Shown here: positions 6,966 through 16,713 of the stretch, piece by piece
Numbering within the stretch: position 1 is the first letter of the stretch
Layout: each line of letters begins with the position of its first letter
The notes under the pieces: generated by a model
The model's input: only the letters and a program-made list of their open reading frames with translations
Database searches by the model: none
Told to the model about the DNA's origin: nothing
Position numbers and translations under genes: made by a program
Origin: Methylobacter marinus A45
GTDB taxonomy: Bacteria > Pseudomonadota > Gammaproteobacteria > Methylococcales > Methylomonadaceae
Length of the DNA: 64,000 nucleotides
Assembly: GCF_000383855.1 (NCBI RefSeq)
Contig: NZ_KB912877.1
Location: forward strand, 4,215,226-4,279,225
Reading direction: 5' to 3'

Positions 6966-9380
6966 ATGTCTGAACAAGCAAACTACATCCGCTGGTTTAA
7001 CGAGTTAACCATCGATGATGTGCCTTTGGTCGGCGGTAAAAATGCGTCATTGGGTGAAATGTATCGAGAATTGACGCAGCAAGGCATCAGGATTCCCAAT
7101 GGTTTTGCCATAACAGCTGAAGCTTATCGTTATGTGCTGGACCAGGCCGGGGCTTGGGAACTTCTCCATGAGGCATTGGATGAACTTGATCCGGATAATG
7201 TCGCCGATCTTGCCAAACGGGCCCGCAAGGCACGGGAAATAATATATGCCGCACCTTTACCGGGGGATCTTGAACATGAGATCCTGGATGCCTTCGCCCG
7301 ATTGCGGCAGGAGTATGGCGAGGACTTGAGCGTCGCGGTACGAAGCTCGGCGACGGCCGAGGATTTGCCTACCGCCAGCTTTGCCGGTCAGCAGGATACC
7401 TATCTGAATATCCGCGGAGACCAGGCTTTACTGGATGCCTGCAAGCGCTGCTTTGCCAGCCTGTTTACCGACCGGGCCATTCACTATCGTATCGACCAAG
7501 GCTTCGACCATTTCAAACTGGCGTTATCGATAGGTATCATGAAAATGGTGCGATCCGACCTGGACGCCAGCGGCGTCATGTTTTCGCTGGATACCGAATC
7601 GGGTTTCAGCGACGTGGTTTTCATAACCGGCGCTTACGGACTGGGCGAAAATGTCGTGCAGGGCGCCGTCGATCCGGACGAGTTTTACGTGCATAAACCG
7701 ACTTTCGAGCAGGGCCATCGGGCGGTATTAAGGCGCACGCTCGGGGCGAAAAAGATCAAAATGGTCTATAGCGAGGGACGCACGCGCGAATCCACGCGCA
7801 ACATAGTCACATCGGCCCAGGAGCGCGGGCATTTTTGTATCAGTGATCAGGATGCCCTGACACTGGCCGATTATGCCATTAAAATCGAGAAGCATTACAG
7901 CGCCAAGGCCGGACAGGCTCGACCCATGGATATGGAATGGGCCAAGGACGGTGTTGACGGTCAGTTGTATATCGTTCAGGCCCGGCCCGAGACCGTGGAA
8001 TCACAAAGGCGCGGCATGGTGCTGGAGCAATACACGCTTAAGCAAAAAGCCGCCCCGATTGTCACAGGACATTCGGTAGGCAGTAAGATTGCCGTCGGCA
8101 AGGCGCGCGTTATCGAGAGACTCGAGCAATTGTCCGAGTTCAACCCCGGCGATGTGCTGGTGGCGGACATTACCACGCCCGACTGGGAACCCATCATGAA
8201 AATCGCCTCGGCGATTGTGACCAACCGCGGCGGACGAACCTGTCACGCGGCAATCATCGCCCGGGAACTGGGCGTGCCGGCCGTCATCGGTTGCGACAAT
8301 GCCACGACGGCCATTAAAAACGAGGCGCTGGTGACTGTATCCTGTGCCGAAGGCGATATCGGCAAGATTTATGAAGGCCGGCTTGATTTTGAAATCACAA
8401 GCACCGATCTGTCCGGGCTGCAGCGGCCGCAAACCCAAATCATGCTCAATATCGGCAATCCCGAACTGGCCTTCAAAACCAGTTTCCTGCCTAACGATGG
8501 CGTCGGTCTGGCGCGCATGGAATTCATCATTACCGAATATATCAAGGCGCATCCGATGGCGCTGCTGCATCCGGATAAGGTTCAGGACCCGGGCGAACTC
8601 GAACAGCTCAGGAAATTAACCGGCCCTTATGAAACAGGGAAAGAATTCTTTATCAGGCAACTGTCGGAAGGCGTGGGCACGATCGCCGCGGCGTTCTATC
8701 CCAAACCCGTGGTCGTGCGCATGTCGGACTTCAAAACCAACGAATACGCCACCTTGCTGGGCGGTCGCTGGTTTGAATTCGATGAGGCCAATCCGATGAT
8801 CGGTTTTCGGGGCGCCTCGCGTTATACGCATCCGGCCTATGCCGAAGGGTTCGCGCTGGAATGTGCCGCCATGAAACGCGTGCGCGAGGACATGGGGTTG
8901 ACCAATGTCATCCTGATGATTCCATTCTGCCGGCGTGTTCAGGAAGCCCGGAGCGTGCTCGAGTACATGGCTCGGCTCGGGCTGAAGCGCGGCGAAAACG
9001 GTCTCAAAATCTATGTGATGTGCGAGATTCCCAACAACGTCATCCAGATTGATGCCTTCGCCGAGCATTTTGACGGTTTTTCGATAGGCTCGAACGATCT
9101 GACCCAGCTGACTCTGGGCGTGGACCGCGATTCGTCCATTGTCGCCGAGGATTTTGACGAACGCGACCCCGGCGTAAAAGAGATGATCCGCCTGGCTGTT
9201 GAAGGTGCGCGGCGGACTGGAAGTCACTCCGGTCTATGCGGCCAGGCGCCATCGGATTATCCGGAAATGGCCGAGTTTCTGGTGGAAATCGGTATCGATT
9301 CGATGAGCCTGAATCCCGACACCGTGCTCAAGACCACGCAACGGGTGCTGGAAACCGAACAGCGGCTGGGCAGGCGTTAA
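6966..9380 (+). CDS. ppsA: Phosphoenolpyruvate synthase
   Basis: Makes PEP from pyruvate and ATP for gluconeogenesis, in the cytoplasm. The 804-residue protein has the N-terminal pyruvate/ATP-binding region starting LVGGKNASLGEM, with AVRSSATAEDLPTASFAGQQ. The swivelling phospho-histidine domain has GGRTCHAAIIARELGVPAVI and the catalytic histidine. The C-terminal TIM barrel has FSIGSNDLTQLTLGVDRDS and GLCGQAPSDYP with the catalytic cysteine. The ATG at 6966 is chosen because AAGGAG lies just upstream and the product then begins like other PpsA proteins; an in-frame TTG at 6882 lacks support. The stop overlaps the opposing queG stop at a shared TTAA. Confidence 0.96.
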   Translation: MSEQANYIRWFNELTIDDVPLVGGKNASLGEMYRELTQQGIRIPNGFAITAEAYRYVLDQAGAWELLHEALDELDPDNVADLAKRARKAREIIYAAPLPGDLEHEILDAFARLRQEYGEDLSVAVRSSATAEDLPTASFAGQQDTYLNIRGDQALLDACKRCFASLFTDRAIHYRIDQGFDHFKLALSIGIMKMVRSDLDASGVMFSLDTESGFSDVVFITGAYGLGENVVQGAVDPDEFYVHKPTFEQGHRAVLRRTLGAKKIKMVYSEGRTRESTRNIVTSAQERGHFCISDQDALTLADYAIKIEKHYSAKAGQARPMDMEWAKDGVDGQLYIVQARPETVESQRRGMVLEQYTLKQKAAPIVTGHSVGSKIAVGKARVIERLEQLSEFNPGDVLVADITTPDWEPIMKIASAIVTNRGGRTCHAAIIARELGVPAVIGCDNATTAIKNEALVTVSCAEGDIGKIYEGRLDFEITSTDLSGLQRPQTQIMLNIGNPELAFKTSFLPNDGVGLARMEFIITEYIKAHPMALLHPDKVQDPGELEQLRKLTGPYETGKEFFIRQLSEGVGTIAAAFYPKPVVVRMSDFKTNEYATLLGGRWFEFDEANPMIGFRGASRYTHPAYAEGFALECAAMKRVREDMGLTNVILMIPFCRRVQEARSVLEYMARLGLKRGENGLKIYVMCEIPNNVIQIDAFAEHFDGFSIGSNDLTQLTLGVDRDSSIVAEDFDERDPGVKEMIRLAVEGARRTGSHSGLCGQAPSDYPEMAEFLVEIGIDSMSLNPDTVLKTTQRVLETEQRLGRR

Positions 9381-10456
9381 CCGGGCGATAACCGGTCCAG
9401 TCGCCTGTCCAAGGCCCACCGGACATGCTCTCTCACCAGTTCTGAAGGATGAGCGAGCATGGCCTTTAAGGCCGCGATCACGGGCGGCGAAGCCGGCGCG
9501 TTGCCCAGCGCGACGGCAATGTTTCTCAGCCATCGCTCATGGCCGATGCGGCGTATGGCCGAGCCCTCGGTCCTGGCCAGGAATTCTGCCTCGCTCCAGG
9601 CAAAGACAGCGAGCAATTGCTGCGTATTCAGCCGGTGCCGGGGATGAAAGTCCTGTTCACCGGTGATTTTGCCAAAACGGTTCCACGGGCAGATCAGCTG
9701 GCAGTCGTCGCAGCCATAGATCCGGTTGCCGATCAGCGGCCTGAACGGTTCGGGAATCGGGCCTTGCAGCTCAATCGTCAGATACGATATGCAGCGTCTG
9801 GCATCCACCCGGTAAGGCGAGACAATCGCCTGGGTCGGGCAGACCGTCATGCAGGCCGAACAGCTGCCGCAATGCGAAGTGGCGGTTGCATCGGCCGGTA
9901 ACGGCAGATCGGTATAGATTTCCCCGAGGAAAAACCACGATCCCGCCTTGCGGTTAATCAGGTTCGAATGCTTGCCTATCCAGCCTAACCCCGCTTTTTC
10001 GGCCAGCGCCTTTTCCAGGACCGGAGCGCTGTCGACGAAAGCCCGGTAACCGAACGGGCCGTAGTGTCGCTGTATTCTGTCGGCCAGTTTCTGCAAACGG
10101 TTACGCAGCATTTTGTGATAATCGCGGCCCAGCGCATAGCGTGAAATGTAGGCGGAATAAGGGTCATCGAGCGTCTTGTGCAGGGACTCGGCCGGTTCGG
10201 GCAAATAATCCATGCGCACGGAAATCACGCTGACGGTTCCCGGTTGCAATGCGGCCGGCCTGCTGCGCTTGACGCCATGGCGCTGCATGTAGTCCATGTC
10301 ACCATGAAAGTCATTGGCCAGCCAGCTTTGCAGATGAGCTTCCGCTTCCGATAAATCGGTATCGGTAATGCCGACCTGCTGAAAGCCAAGCTCTTGTCCC
10401 CATTGCTTGATTTGGCGGGCGAGATCCGCCATTTTTTGAGCGCTGGTGGTGTCCAT
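9377..10456 (-). CDS. queG: Epoxyqueuosine reductase QueG
   Basis: Cobalamin-dependent last step of queuosine tRNA-nucleoside synthesis. The 359-residue protein has the N-terminal reductase region (SRYALGRDYHKMLR, AFVDSAPVLEKALAEKAGLG, WIGKHSNLI) and two [4Fe-4S] cysteine clusters, CGSCSACMTVCPTQAI and CDDCQLICPWN. A C-terminal HEAT-like segment ends it (HPSELVREHVRWAL). The ATG at 10456 gives the family-like length; the frame extends 24 codons further upstream but that part is not conserved-looking. It is divergent from nnr, the arrangement known from E. coli (yjeS next to yjeF). Confidence 0.94.
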   Translation of the reverse strand: MDTTSAQKMADLARQIKQWGQELGFQQVGITDTDLSEAEAHLQSWLANDFHGDMDYMQRHGVKRSRPAALQPGTVSVISVRMDYLPEPAESLHKTLDDPYSAYISRYALGRDYHKMLRNRLQKLADRIQRHYGPFGYRAFVDSAPVLEKALAEKAGLGWIGKHSNLINRKAGSWFFLGEIYTDLPLPADATATSHCGSCSACMTVCPTQAIVSPYRVDARRCISYLTIELQGPIPEPFRPLIGNRIYGCDDCQLICPWNRFGKITGEQDFHPRHRLNTQQLLAVFAWSEAEFLARTEGSAIRRIGHERWLRNIAVALGNAPASPPVIAALKAMLAHPSELVREHVRWALDRRLDRLSPG

Positions 10457-10565
10457 CGATGAATACAGGAATATAATGGCTGAGGTACAAAATACTAAGG
10501 TTACGGGAGATTCTTTATGATTGCGCACTCAAATGCAAGTGATAAGCTTTTTGGAGCTTGATGAC

Positions 10566-12032
10566 ATGCATAAACTACCCATAAAACTCTATCGAGCAGC
10601 GCAAGTCAGGGAACTGGACCGGATCGCCATCCAGGAACGCGGCATCCCCGGCTTTGAACTGATGAGCAGGGCAGGCTATGCTGTTTTTCAATGCCTCCGC
10701 AATCAATGGCCTTATGCGCACTCGGTGGCGGTTTTTTGCGGCGCCGGCAATAATGCGGGTGATGGCTATATTATAGCCAGGCTGGCCCTGGAAGCCGGGT
10801 TCGACGCGAACGTGTATAGTGTTTCCGATCCAGAAAAACTCACTGGCGATGCCTTGACGGCCTGCCGGAAATTCATTGAAGCCAAGGGAACGGTGGTGCC
10901 GTTTCATTCTGATCTGGACATTGAGACCGACGTGACTATAGACGCGCTCCTGGGTACCGGGCTGGACAGGCCGGTAACAGGCGCTTATGCGGAGGCCATC
11001 GTGTTCATCAATAACAATCTGAAACATGTTATTGCCGTCGATATTCCTTCGGGTCTGAGCGCCGATACCGGTAATGTAATGGGTTATGCCGTAAAAGCCG
11101 AATGCACGGTTTCTTTCATCGGCCTGAAGCAGGGATTGTTTACCGGGCAGGCGGCCGACTATAGCGGCGAGATTTTTTATGCCTCCCTGGCCGTGCCCGA
11201 TGATGTGTTTGAATCGGTACCGTCAGGCACGGTCCGGGTCATCAAAACGCGCTTTCCGGAGCGTGAGCGCTGCGCGCATAAAGGCCATTACGGGCATGTG
11301 CTGGTTATAGGCGGAGAGCAGGGCTTTTCCGGAGCCGCCAGAATGGCCGCCGAGGCTGCATTGCGCGTCGGTTCGGGACTGGTCAGCATCGCGACTCGGC
11401 CCGAGCATGCAGGGCTCATGAATCTGAACAGGCCGGAATTGATGTGCCATGGCGTGGAAAATGCCAGCCAGCTGGAGCGATTGCTGGATAAGGCCGATGT
11501 CATCATCGTCGGCCCCGGACTGGGGCAAAGCGACTGGGCCAATGAACTGTTCAGTGTCGCGATAAATTCCCAAAAGCCGTTGGTTATCGATGCCGACGGC
11601 TTGAATCTGTTGGCCCGGGCGCCTGCCGCAAAGCCCAACTGGATTTTGACGCCGCATCCCGGCGAGGCCGGGCGTTTATTGCAGCGCGGCACAGCCGAAG
11701 TGCAACAGGACAGATTCGCCTCGGTCGCGGCAATTCAGGCCAAATTCGGCGGTGTCGCCATTCTGAAAGGTGCCGGCACCTTGATAGCCTCCGAAGATGA
11801 ACTGGCCGTTTCGACCTCGGGAAATCCGGGCATGGCTTCTGGCGGCATGGGCGATGTGCTGGCCGGGGTGATTGCCGGGCTGCTGGCCCAGGGATTGCCC
11901 ATGAAAGAGGCGGCCCAGCAAGGCGTTCATATTCATGGTCTGGCGGCGGACCGGGCGGTGGAAAAAGACGGAGAAAGAGGCCTGTTGGCCAGCGATTTAA
12001 TGAGCCATCTCAGGCAATTGGTCAATTCATGA
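10566..12032 (+). CDS. nnr: Bifunctional NAD(P)H-hydrate repair enzyme Nnr
   Basis: Repairs damaged NADHX/NADPHX. The N-terminal epimerase domain (about residues 1-210) has ELMSRAGYAVFQ, FCGAGNNAGDGYIIARLA and DALLGTGLDRPV. The C-terminal ADP-dependent dehydratase domain has GGEQGFSGAARMAAEAALR, LTPHPGEAGRLL, ILKGAGTLIA and GNPGMASGGMGDVLAG. The ATG at 10566 is preceded by GGAG with 9-base spacing, so it is preferred to upstream in-frame starts at 10533 (ATG) and 10521 (TTG). The product is 488 residues, close to E. coli YjeF. Its stop overlaps the tsaE start by 4 bases. Confidence 0.94.
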   Translation: MHKLPIKLYRAAQVRELDRIAIQERGIPGFELMSRAGYAVFQCLRNQWPYAHSVAVFCGAGNNAGDGYIIARLALEAGFDANVYSVSDPEKLTGDALTACRKFIEAKGTVVPFHSDLDIETDVTIDALLGTGLDRPVTGAYAEAIVFINNNLKHVIAVDIPSGLSADTGNVMGYAVKAECTVSFIGLKQGLFTGQAADYSGEIFYASLAVPDDVFESVPSGTVRVIKTRFPERERCAHKGHYGHVLVIGGEQGFSGAARMAAEAALRVGSGLVSIATRPEHAGLMNLNRPELMCHGVENASQLERLLDKADVIIVGPGLGQSDWANELFSVAINSQKPLVIDADGLNLLARAPAAKPNWILTPHPGEAGRLLQRGTAEVQQDRFASVAAIQAKFGGVAILKGAGTLIASEDELAVSTSGNPGMASGGMGDVLAGVIAGLLAQGLPMKEAAQQGVHIHGLAADRAVEKDGERGLLASDLMSHLRQLVNS

Positions 12033-12445
12033 AACAATATTTAAACAACACAGAGGAAACAGAGCAGTTCGGCGCGCAGCTATGGGCATCGTTGCCGACC
12101 AGATGTCTGGTTTATTTGCATGGCGATCTAGGGGCGGGAAAAACCACCATGGTCAGAGGTTTTCTGCGCGCGGCAGGTTACACCGGCGCGGTCAAGAGCC
12201 CTACCTATACGCTGGTGGAAGAATATAATCTGGCCGGTCGACAAGTCTTTCATTTTGATTTGTATAGGATTTCTGATCCGGAAGAGCTGGAATGGATAGG
12301 CATCAGGGACTACCTCGACCAGGAGGCCGTGTGTTTTATCGAATGGCCGGACATGGGCAAGGGCTATCTGCCCGAGCCGGATGTCGTCATTACCTTGACT
12401 GCGGAAGGTACCGGGCGGACTATCGAGTTAGTAAAAAAAGTCTGA
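12029..12445 (+). CDS. tsaE: tRNA t6A biosynthesis ATPase TsaE
   Basis: ATPase of the TsaBDE complex that installs threonylcarbamoyladenosine on tRNA. The 138-residue protein has the Walker A HGDLGAGKTTMVRGFLRA, the switch-like KSPTYTLVEEY, FHFDLYRISDPEELEWIGI and the late FIEWPDMG motif. Its length matches the family (about 150). The start overlaps the nnr stop (ATGA), and the order nnr-tsaE-amidase-mutL-miaA is a long-conserved gammaproteobacterial block. Confidence 0.95.
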   Translation: MKQYLNNTEETEQFGAQLWASLPTRCLVYLHGDLGAGKTTMVRGFLRAAGYTGAVKSPTYTLVEEYNLAGRQVFHFDLYRISDPEELEWIGIRDYLDQEAVCFIEWPDMGKGYLPEPDVVITLTAEGTGRTIELVKKV

Positions 12446-12452
12446 TAAGAGA

Positions 12453-12481
12453 GTGGAAAAACAAGGACATATTGTTATAAT
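12453..12481 (+). promoter_or_regulatory. Candidate promoter upstream of amidase gene
   Basis: A perfect -10 hexamer TATAAT at 12476-12481 follows a weak -35-like GTGGAA at 12453-12458 after 17 bases. It lies in the 70-base gap between tsaE and the amidase gene, 35 bases before the amidase start. The perfect -10 is notable; the -35 is poor. Confidence 0.4.
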
Positions 12482-12515
12482 CTAAACAAGATTGTTGTTA
12501 ATATGGATCATAGCT

Positions 12516-13763
12516 ATGAAAAAAATCTGGAAGGTCTTGTTTATTTTCGTATTACAGTTATTGTCTGTATCCAGTTATGCGCAGCAAATCAACGTCAATT
12601 CATTGAAATATATTACCGGGCCTGGTCAGGCGCGCATGGTGTTTGATCTGAGCTCTGCTCCCAAGTATCGAATTTTTCATCTCGAAAATCCGTCGCGATT
12701 AGTGATCGATATCCTCAATGTCAGTTCAAAACAACCTTTAAGCCAGCCGCTTGCCTCTCATCCCCTGTTTGTCAGGCTGCGCTCGGCGGTGAAAAACGGC
12801 ACCGACTTGAGGGTCGTTTTGGATTTAAAAAGACAAGTCAGTTCAGAAAGCGTCAAGGACGGCAATCATTTAATCGTTAACCTGACCGATAAAGGCCCGG
12901 CGACTCCCGAGGACAAACCGGCCGCTAAGCCAGCAGCCAAAGCCAAGCCCGTCGTTGTCAAGCCCGCCGCCCAGCCCCAAAAAGCGGTTGCCCGGAAAGT
13001 GGCCGTCAAAGCAAAAGCGGTCGCGCATAAAAGCAAAGGCATCGTAATTGCCATCGATGCGGGGCACGGCGGCAAGGATGCCGGCGCTCAGGGCGCCCAC
13101 GGCACTCTGGAGAAAGACGTCGTATTTTCCATTGCCCGGCGCCTTAAAACGCTGATCGACAGACAGCCCGGCATGAGCGCCGTCATGGTCCGCAACGGCG
13201 ATTATTTCGTTAACCTGCGCAAAAGAATGCAAATTGCCCGGGCGGCCAAGGCGGACTTGTTTATTTCCATTCACGCCGATGCTTTTCAGGATCCCAATGT
13301 CAAGGGTGCCTCGGTATTTACCTTGTCGGAAAAAGGCGCCTCCAGCGAAGCCGCGCGCTGGCTGGCCAATAGTGAAAATGCGTCCGACCTGGTGGGCGGC
13401 GTCAGGCTAGACAATAAAGACGATGTTCTGGCTTCGGTGTTGCTGGATTTATCCCAAACCGCCACACAAGATGCCAGCGTTAACCTGGCGTCGAACGTAT
13501 TAAAGCACTTCGGAAAAATTGGCGAATTGCATCAGCATTCGGTGCAGAAAGCCGGATTCATGGTGCTGAAATCACCCGACATTCCATCCATTCTGGTTGA
13601 AACCGCCTATATTTCGAATCCGTCGGAAGAACAGAAATTGCGCAGCAGCGCGCATCAATCGAAGATGGCGCTGGCCATTTTTAAAGGCATCGTCAACTAT
13701 TTCAATCAACGGAATACACCGACGACTCACATGGCCGAAGCCAATACCAAACTTGATATGTGA
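12516..13763 (+). CDS. amiC: N-acetylmuramoyl-L-alanine amidase with AMIN domain (AmiB/AmiC type)
   Basis: Periplasmic zinc amidase that cuts septal peptidoglycan during cell separation. The 415-residue precursor has a signal peptide ([20 protein letters not shown]), an AMIN localisation domain (about 25-125), and an Ala/Lys/Pro-rich linker (about 130-175). The amidase_3 domain follows, with [16 protein letters not shown], the glutamate in [17 protein letters not shown] and [15 protein letters not shown]. There is no C-terminal LysM domain. The ATG at 12516 starts the signal peptide. Situated immediately before mutL as in many gammaproteobacteria. Confidence 0.92.
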   Translation: MKKIWKVLFIFVLQLLSVSSYAQQINVNSLKYITGPGQARMVFDLSSAPKYRIFHLENPSRLVIDILNVSSKQPLSQPLASHPLFVRLRSAVKNGTDLRVVLDLKRQVSSESVKDGNHLIVNLTDKGPATPEDKPAAKPAAKAKPVVVKPAAQPQKAVARKVAVKAKAVAHKSKGIVIAIDAGHGGKDAGAQGAHGTLEKDVVFSIARRLKTLIDRQPGMSAVMVRNGDYFVNLRKRMQIARAAKADLFISIHADAFQDPNVKGASVFTLSEKGASSEAARWLANSENASDLVGGVRLDNKDDVLASVLLDLSQTATQDASVNLASNVLKHFGKIGELHQHSVQKAGFMVLKSPDIPSILVETAYISNPSEEQKLRSSAHQSKMALAIFKGIVNYFNQRNTPTTHMAEANTKLDM

Positions 13764-13769
13764 TCACCT

Positions 13770-13797
13770 GGGCGGCTGTCAGGCCGCCCATTTCTTT
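13770..13797 (+). terminator. Probable intrinsic terminator after amidase gene
   Basis: GGGCGGC and GCCGCCC form a 7-base-pair GC stem around a 6-base loop, starting 7 bases after the amidase stop and followed by the T-rich ATTTCTTT. It would partly separate the amidase transcript from mutL, which starts about 80 bases further on. Confidence 0.6.
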
Positions 13798-13876
13798 CAA
13801 CGGCGTAAATTCAGCCGTTAAAATTTCCACAGCCAATGCCCAGTCATATAAAATAGGGCATTTATCCGGGCTGGTC

Positions 13877-15694
13877 ATGCGTATTCATTCTCTCCCCATT
13901 CAACTCATCAACCAGATTGCCGCCGGCGAAGTCGTGGAAAGGCCTTCATCCGTGGTCAAGGAACTGGTGGAAAACTGTTTCGATGCGGGCGCCCGGCAAA
14001 TCTCGATCGAAATCGAGCAGGGCGGCATCCGGCTGATCAAGATCCGGGACGACGGCGGCGGCATCGTAAAAGAAGATCTGCCGCTGGCTCTGTCCCGGCA
14101 TGCGACCAGCAAAATCGCCACACTGAAGGATCTGGAACAGGTCGTCAGCATGGGGTTCCGCGGCGAGGCATTGCCCAGTATCAGCTCCGTGGCCCGATTG
14201 ACGCTGATTTCGCGCACCGCCGGCGCCAACTGCGCCTGGCGCGTCACTGCCGACGGCACGGAGCGGGATTTCGATCCGCAACCCGACCCGCACCCTGAAG
14301 GCACCACGGTCGACGTGCGCGATCTGTTCTACAACACACCGGCCCGGCGCAAATTCCTTAAGACCGAAAAAACCGAATTCGCGCATATCGAAACCTTGAT
14401 AAAACGAATGGCGCTGAGCCGCTTCGATATCGGTTTTTTGCTTACCCATAATCAGCGGGAAGTCCTGAACCTGAAACCGGCGGCCACCGAGATCGAGCAG
14501 GAACGCCGCGTCGCCGGCATCTGCGGCTCGGCTTTCATCGAGAATGCCGTCAAAATCGATTTCGAATCATCGGGCCTGCATCTAACCGGCTGGGTGGGCC
14601 TGCCGACCTTTTCGCGCAGTCAGCAGGACATGCAGTTTTTCTATGTCAACGGCCGCCTGATCAAGGACAAACTGGTCGCCCATGCCGTCAAACAGGCCTA
14701 CCAGGACGTGCTGTTCCACGGACGGCACCCGGTCTTCGTGCTGTTCCTGACGCTGGATCCGACGCTGGTCGACGTCAACGCGCATCCAGCGAAACTGGAA
14801 GTCAGGTTCAGGGAAGGCCGGCTGGTGCATGATTTTCTGTTTTCGGCGCTGCACCGGTCGCTGGCCGATCTGAGGCCGGGGCATCAGGAAACGTCTTCCG
14901 CACCTTCCATGCCGGTACAGGAATTCACGCCCCAGCCTCAGCCGCAGACGAAACCGGTCGAAAGTTACAAACCGGTTTACACGCCCAGGACGCCGGAGCA
15001 GGCATCGCTGCCTTTGAATGTCGAGGAAACGATACAGGCGTATGCGGCGCTGTATCCGAAACCCGAGTCCGCGCGACAATCGGTGCAGCCGGTCGCGCAA
15101 ACAAAAGGAGCGCCGCCTTTGGGCTATGCTATCGCCCATCTGCACAACATCTATATTCTGTCCGAAACCCCGAACGGCATCATTCTGGTCGATGCTCATG
15201 CGGCGCATGAACGCGTCACTTACGAGCGTTTAAAAAAGCAGTATCACAACGGCAACGTGCCCAGCCAGCCGCTGCTGCTGCCCATCAAGCTAACAGTCAG
15301 CCCGGCTGAAGCCGATCTGGCGGAACAGGAATACGATTTCTTCATGTCGCTGGGCTTCGATCTGAACCGTTCAGGCCCCGAGACCCTCATCCTGCGCTCG
15401 ACGCCGGCGCTGCTGAACAATGCCGACATGGAAACATTGATACGCGATGTGCTGGCCGACATCATCGAACACGGCGCGAGCACCCGGGTGCAGGAACAGA
15501 TCAACGAACTCCTGGCCACGATGGCCTGCCACGGCGCCGTGCGCGCGCATCGTCGATTGACGGTCGATGAAATGAACGCCCTGCTGCGCGAAATGGAACA
15601 GACCGAAAGAATAGGCCAATGCAATCACGGCCGGCCGACTTGGATAGAACTGTCGACCCATGATCTCGACAAATTCTTCCTGCGCGGGCAATAA
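13877..15694 (+). CDS. mutL: DNA mismatch repair protein MutL
   Basis: Mismatch-repair GHKL ATPase. The N-terminal ATPase domain has [35 protein letters not shown] and [15 protein letters not shown]. The middle is a Pro/Gln-rich linker. The C-terminal dimer domain contains [13 protein letters not shown] (close to the DQHAx2Ex4E endonuclease motif, Gln replaced by Ala), [12 protein letters not shown] and [11 protein letters not shown]. These are the marks of nicking MutL proteins from bacteria without MutH, so strand discrimination is probably MutH-independent (inference). The ATG at 13877 is the conserved start; length is 605 residues. Confidence 0.95.
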   Translation: MRIHSLPIQLINQIAAGEVVERPSSVVKELVENCFDAGARQISIEIEQGGIRLIKIRDDGGGIVKEDLPLALSRHATSKIATLKDLEQVVSMGFRGEALPSISSVARLTLISRTAGANCAWRVTADGTERDFDPQPDPHPEGTTVDVRDLFYNTPARRKFLKTEKTEFAHIETLIKRMALSRFDIGFLLTHNQREVLNLKPAATEIEQERRVAGICGSAFIENAVKIDFESSGLHLTGWVGLPTFSRSQQDMQFFYVNGRLIKDKLVAHAVKQAYQDVLFHGRHPVFVLFLTLDPTLVDVNAHPAKLEVRFREGRLVHDFLFSALHRSLADLRPGHQETSSAPSMPVQEFTPQPQPQTKPVESYKPVYTPRTPEQASLPLNVEETIQAYAALYPKPESARQSVQPVAQTKGAPPLGYAIAHLHNIYILSETPNGIILVDAHAAHERVTYERLKKQYHNGNVPSQPLLLPIKLTVSPAEADLAEQEYDFFMSLGFDLNRSGPETLILRSTPALLNNADMETLIRDVLADIIEHGASTRVQEQINELLATMACHGAVRAHRRLTVDEMNALLREMEQTERIGQCNHGRPTWIELSTHDLDKFFLRGQ

Positions 15695-15710
15695 CCTTTA
15701 TCTCGGCACT

Positions 15711-16652
15711 ATGACGCAAGAAACCCAACATCCTCCGGCCATTTTCCTGATGGGGCCGACGGCCTCGGGAAAAACCGCCCTGGCCGTGCAATTGGCCCGG
15801 ACGCTCAACGGCGAAATCATCAGCGTCGATTCGGCGCTCGTTTACAGAGGCATGGATATAGGCACCGCCAAACCGACGCTGGCCGAACGCGGCGGCATTC
15901 CGCATTACCTGATAGACATACTGGACCCTGCGGAATCGTTCTCGACCGGCCAGTTCCGGGATCAGGCCCTGGCCTTGATGGCCGATATCGCAGGACGCGG
16001 CAAGCTGCCGATACTGGTCGGCGGCACCATGCTCTATTTCAACGCTTTGAACAGCGGCCTGGCCGTGCTGCCCGAAGCCGATGAAGCCGTCCGAGCGAAG
16101 CTCGATCAGGAACTGGAACAGTTCGGCAAAGAAGCCCTGCATGCGCGGCTGGCCCGAGTCGATCCCGAATCGGCGGCCCGGATTCATCCCAACGATCCGC
16201 AGCGCATACAACGGGCGCTGGAAGTGTACGAGATCAGCGGCAGGCCGATGACCTCTTTCTTCACAGAAGCTCAGGCGCAGGACATACCCTACCGTAAAAT
16301 CAAACTGATCATCGCTCCGCCGGACCGAAAGATCCTGCACGACATCATCGCCCAGCGTTTCAGAATTATGCTGGAGCAGGGCCTGGTTGAAGAAGTGGAA
16401 GCGCTGTTCAAGCGCGGCGATCTGACGGAAAAAATGCCTTCGATCCGGGCGGTCGGCTACCGGCAGGTCTGGGCCTACCTGTCGGGCGAGTATGATTACG
16501 ACACCCTGGTCGAGAAAGGCATCGTCGCCACGCGGCAACTGGCCAAGCGCCAGTTCACCTGGCTGCGCCGGGAAATCGACGCGGCCAATTTTGAGACCGG
16601 GCAGCCGGATTTGCTGGAGAGAGTGCTGGCGGAAGTCAGAAAGCAGTTATAG
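15711..16652 (+). CDS. miaA: tRNA dimethylallyltransferase MiaA
   Basis: Adds a dimethylallyl group to A37 of tRNAs reading UNN codons. The 313-residue protein has the P-loop [62 protein letters not shown] and [13 protein letters not shown], plus the [12 protein letters not shown] segment, all standard. The ATG at 15711, 16 bases after the mutL stop, yields the conserved N-terminus. No hfq follows here, unlike E. coli. Confidence 0.95.
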   Translation: MTQETQHPPAIFLMGPTASGKTALAVQLARTLNGEIISVDSALVYRGMDIGTAKPTLAERGGIPHYLIDILDPAESFSTGQFRDQALALMADIAGRGKLPILVGGTMLYFNALNSGLAVLPEADEAVRAKLDQELEQFGKEALHARLARVDPESAARIHPNDPQRIQRALEVYEISGRPMTSFFTEAQAQDIPYRKIKLIIAPPDRKILHDIIAQRFRIMLEQGLVEEVEALFKRGDLTEKMPSIRAVGYRQVWAYLSGEYDYDTLVEKGIVATRQLAKRQFTWLRREIDAANFETGQPDLLERVLAEVRKQL

Positions 16653-16713
16653 CAGCGGCCGGCTCCGGCATAAATTCAAGAAGCATAAAATGACAATAAC
16701 CTAATAAAAAGCT

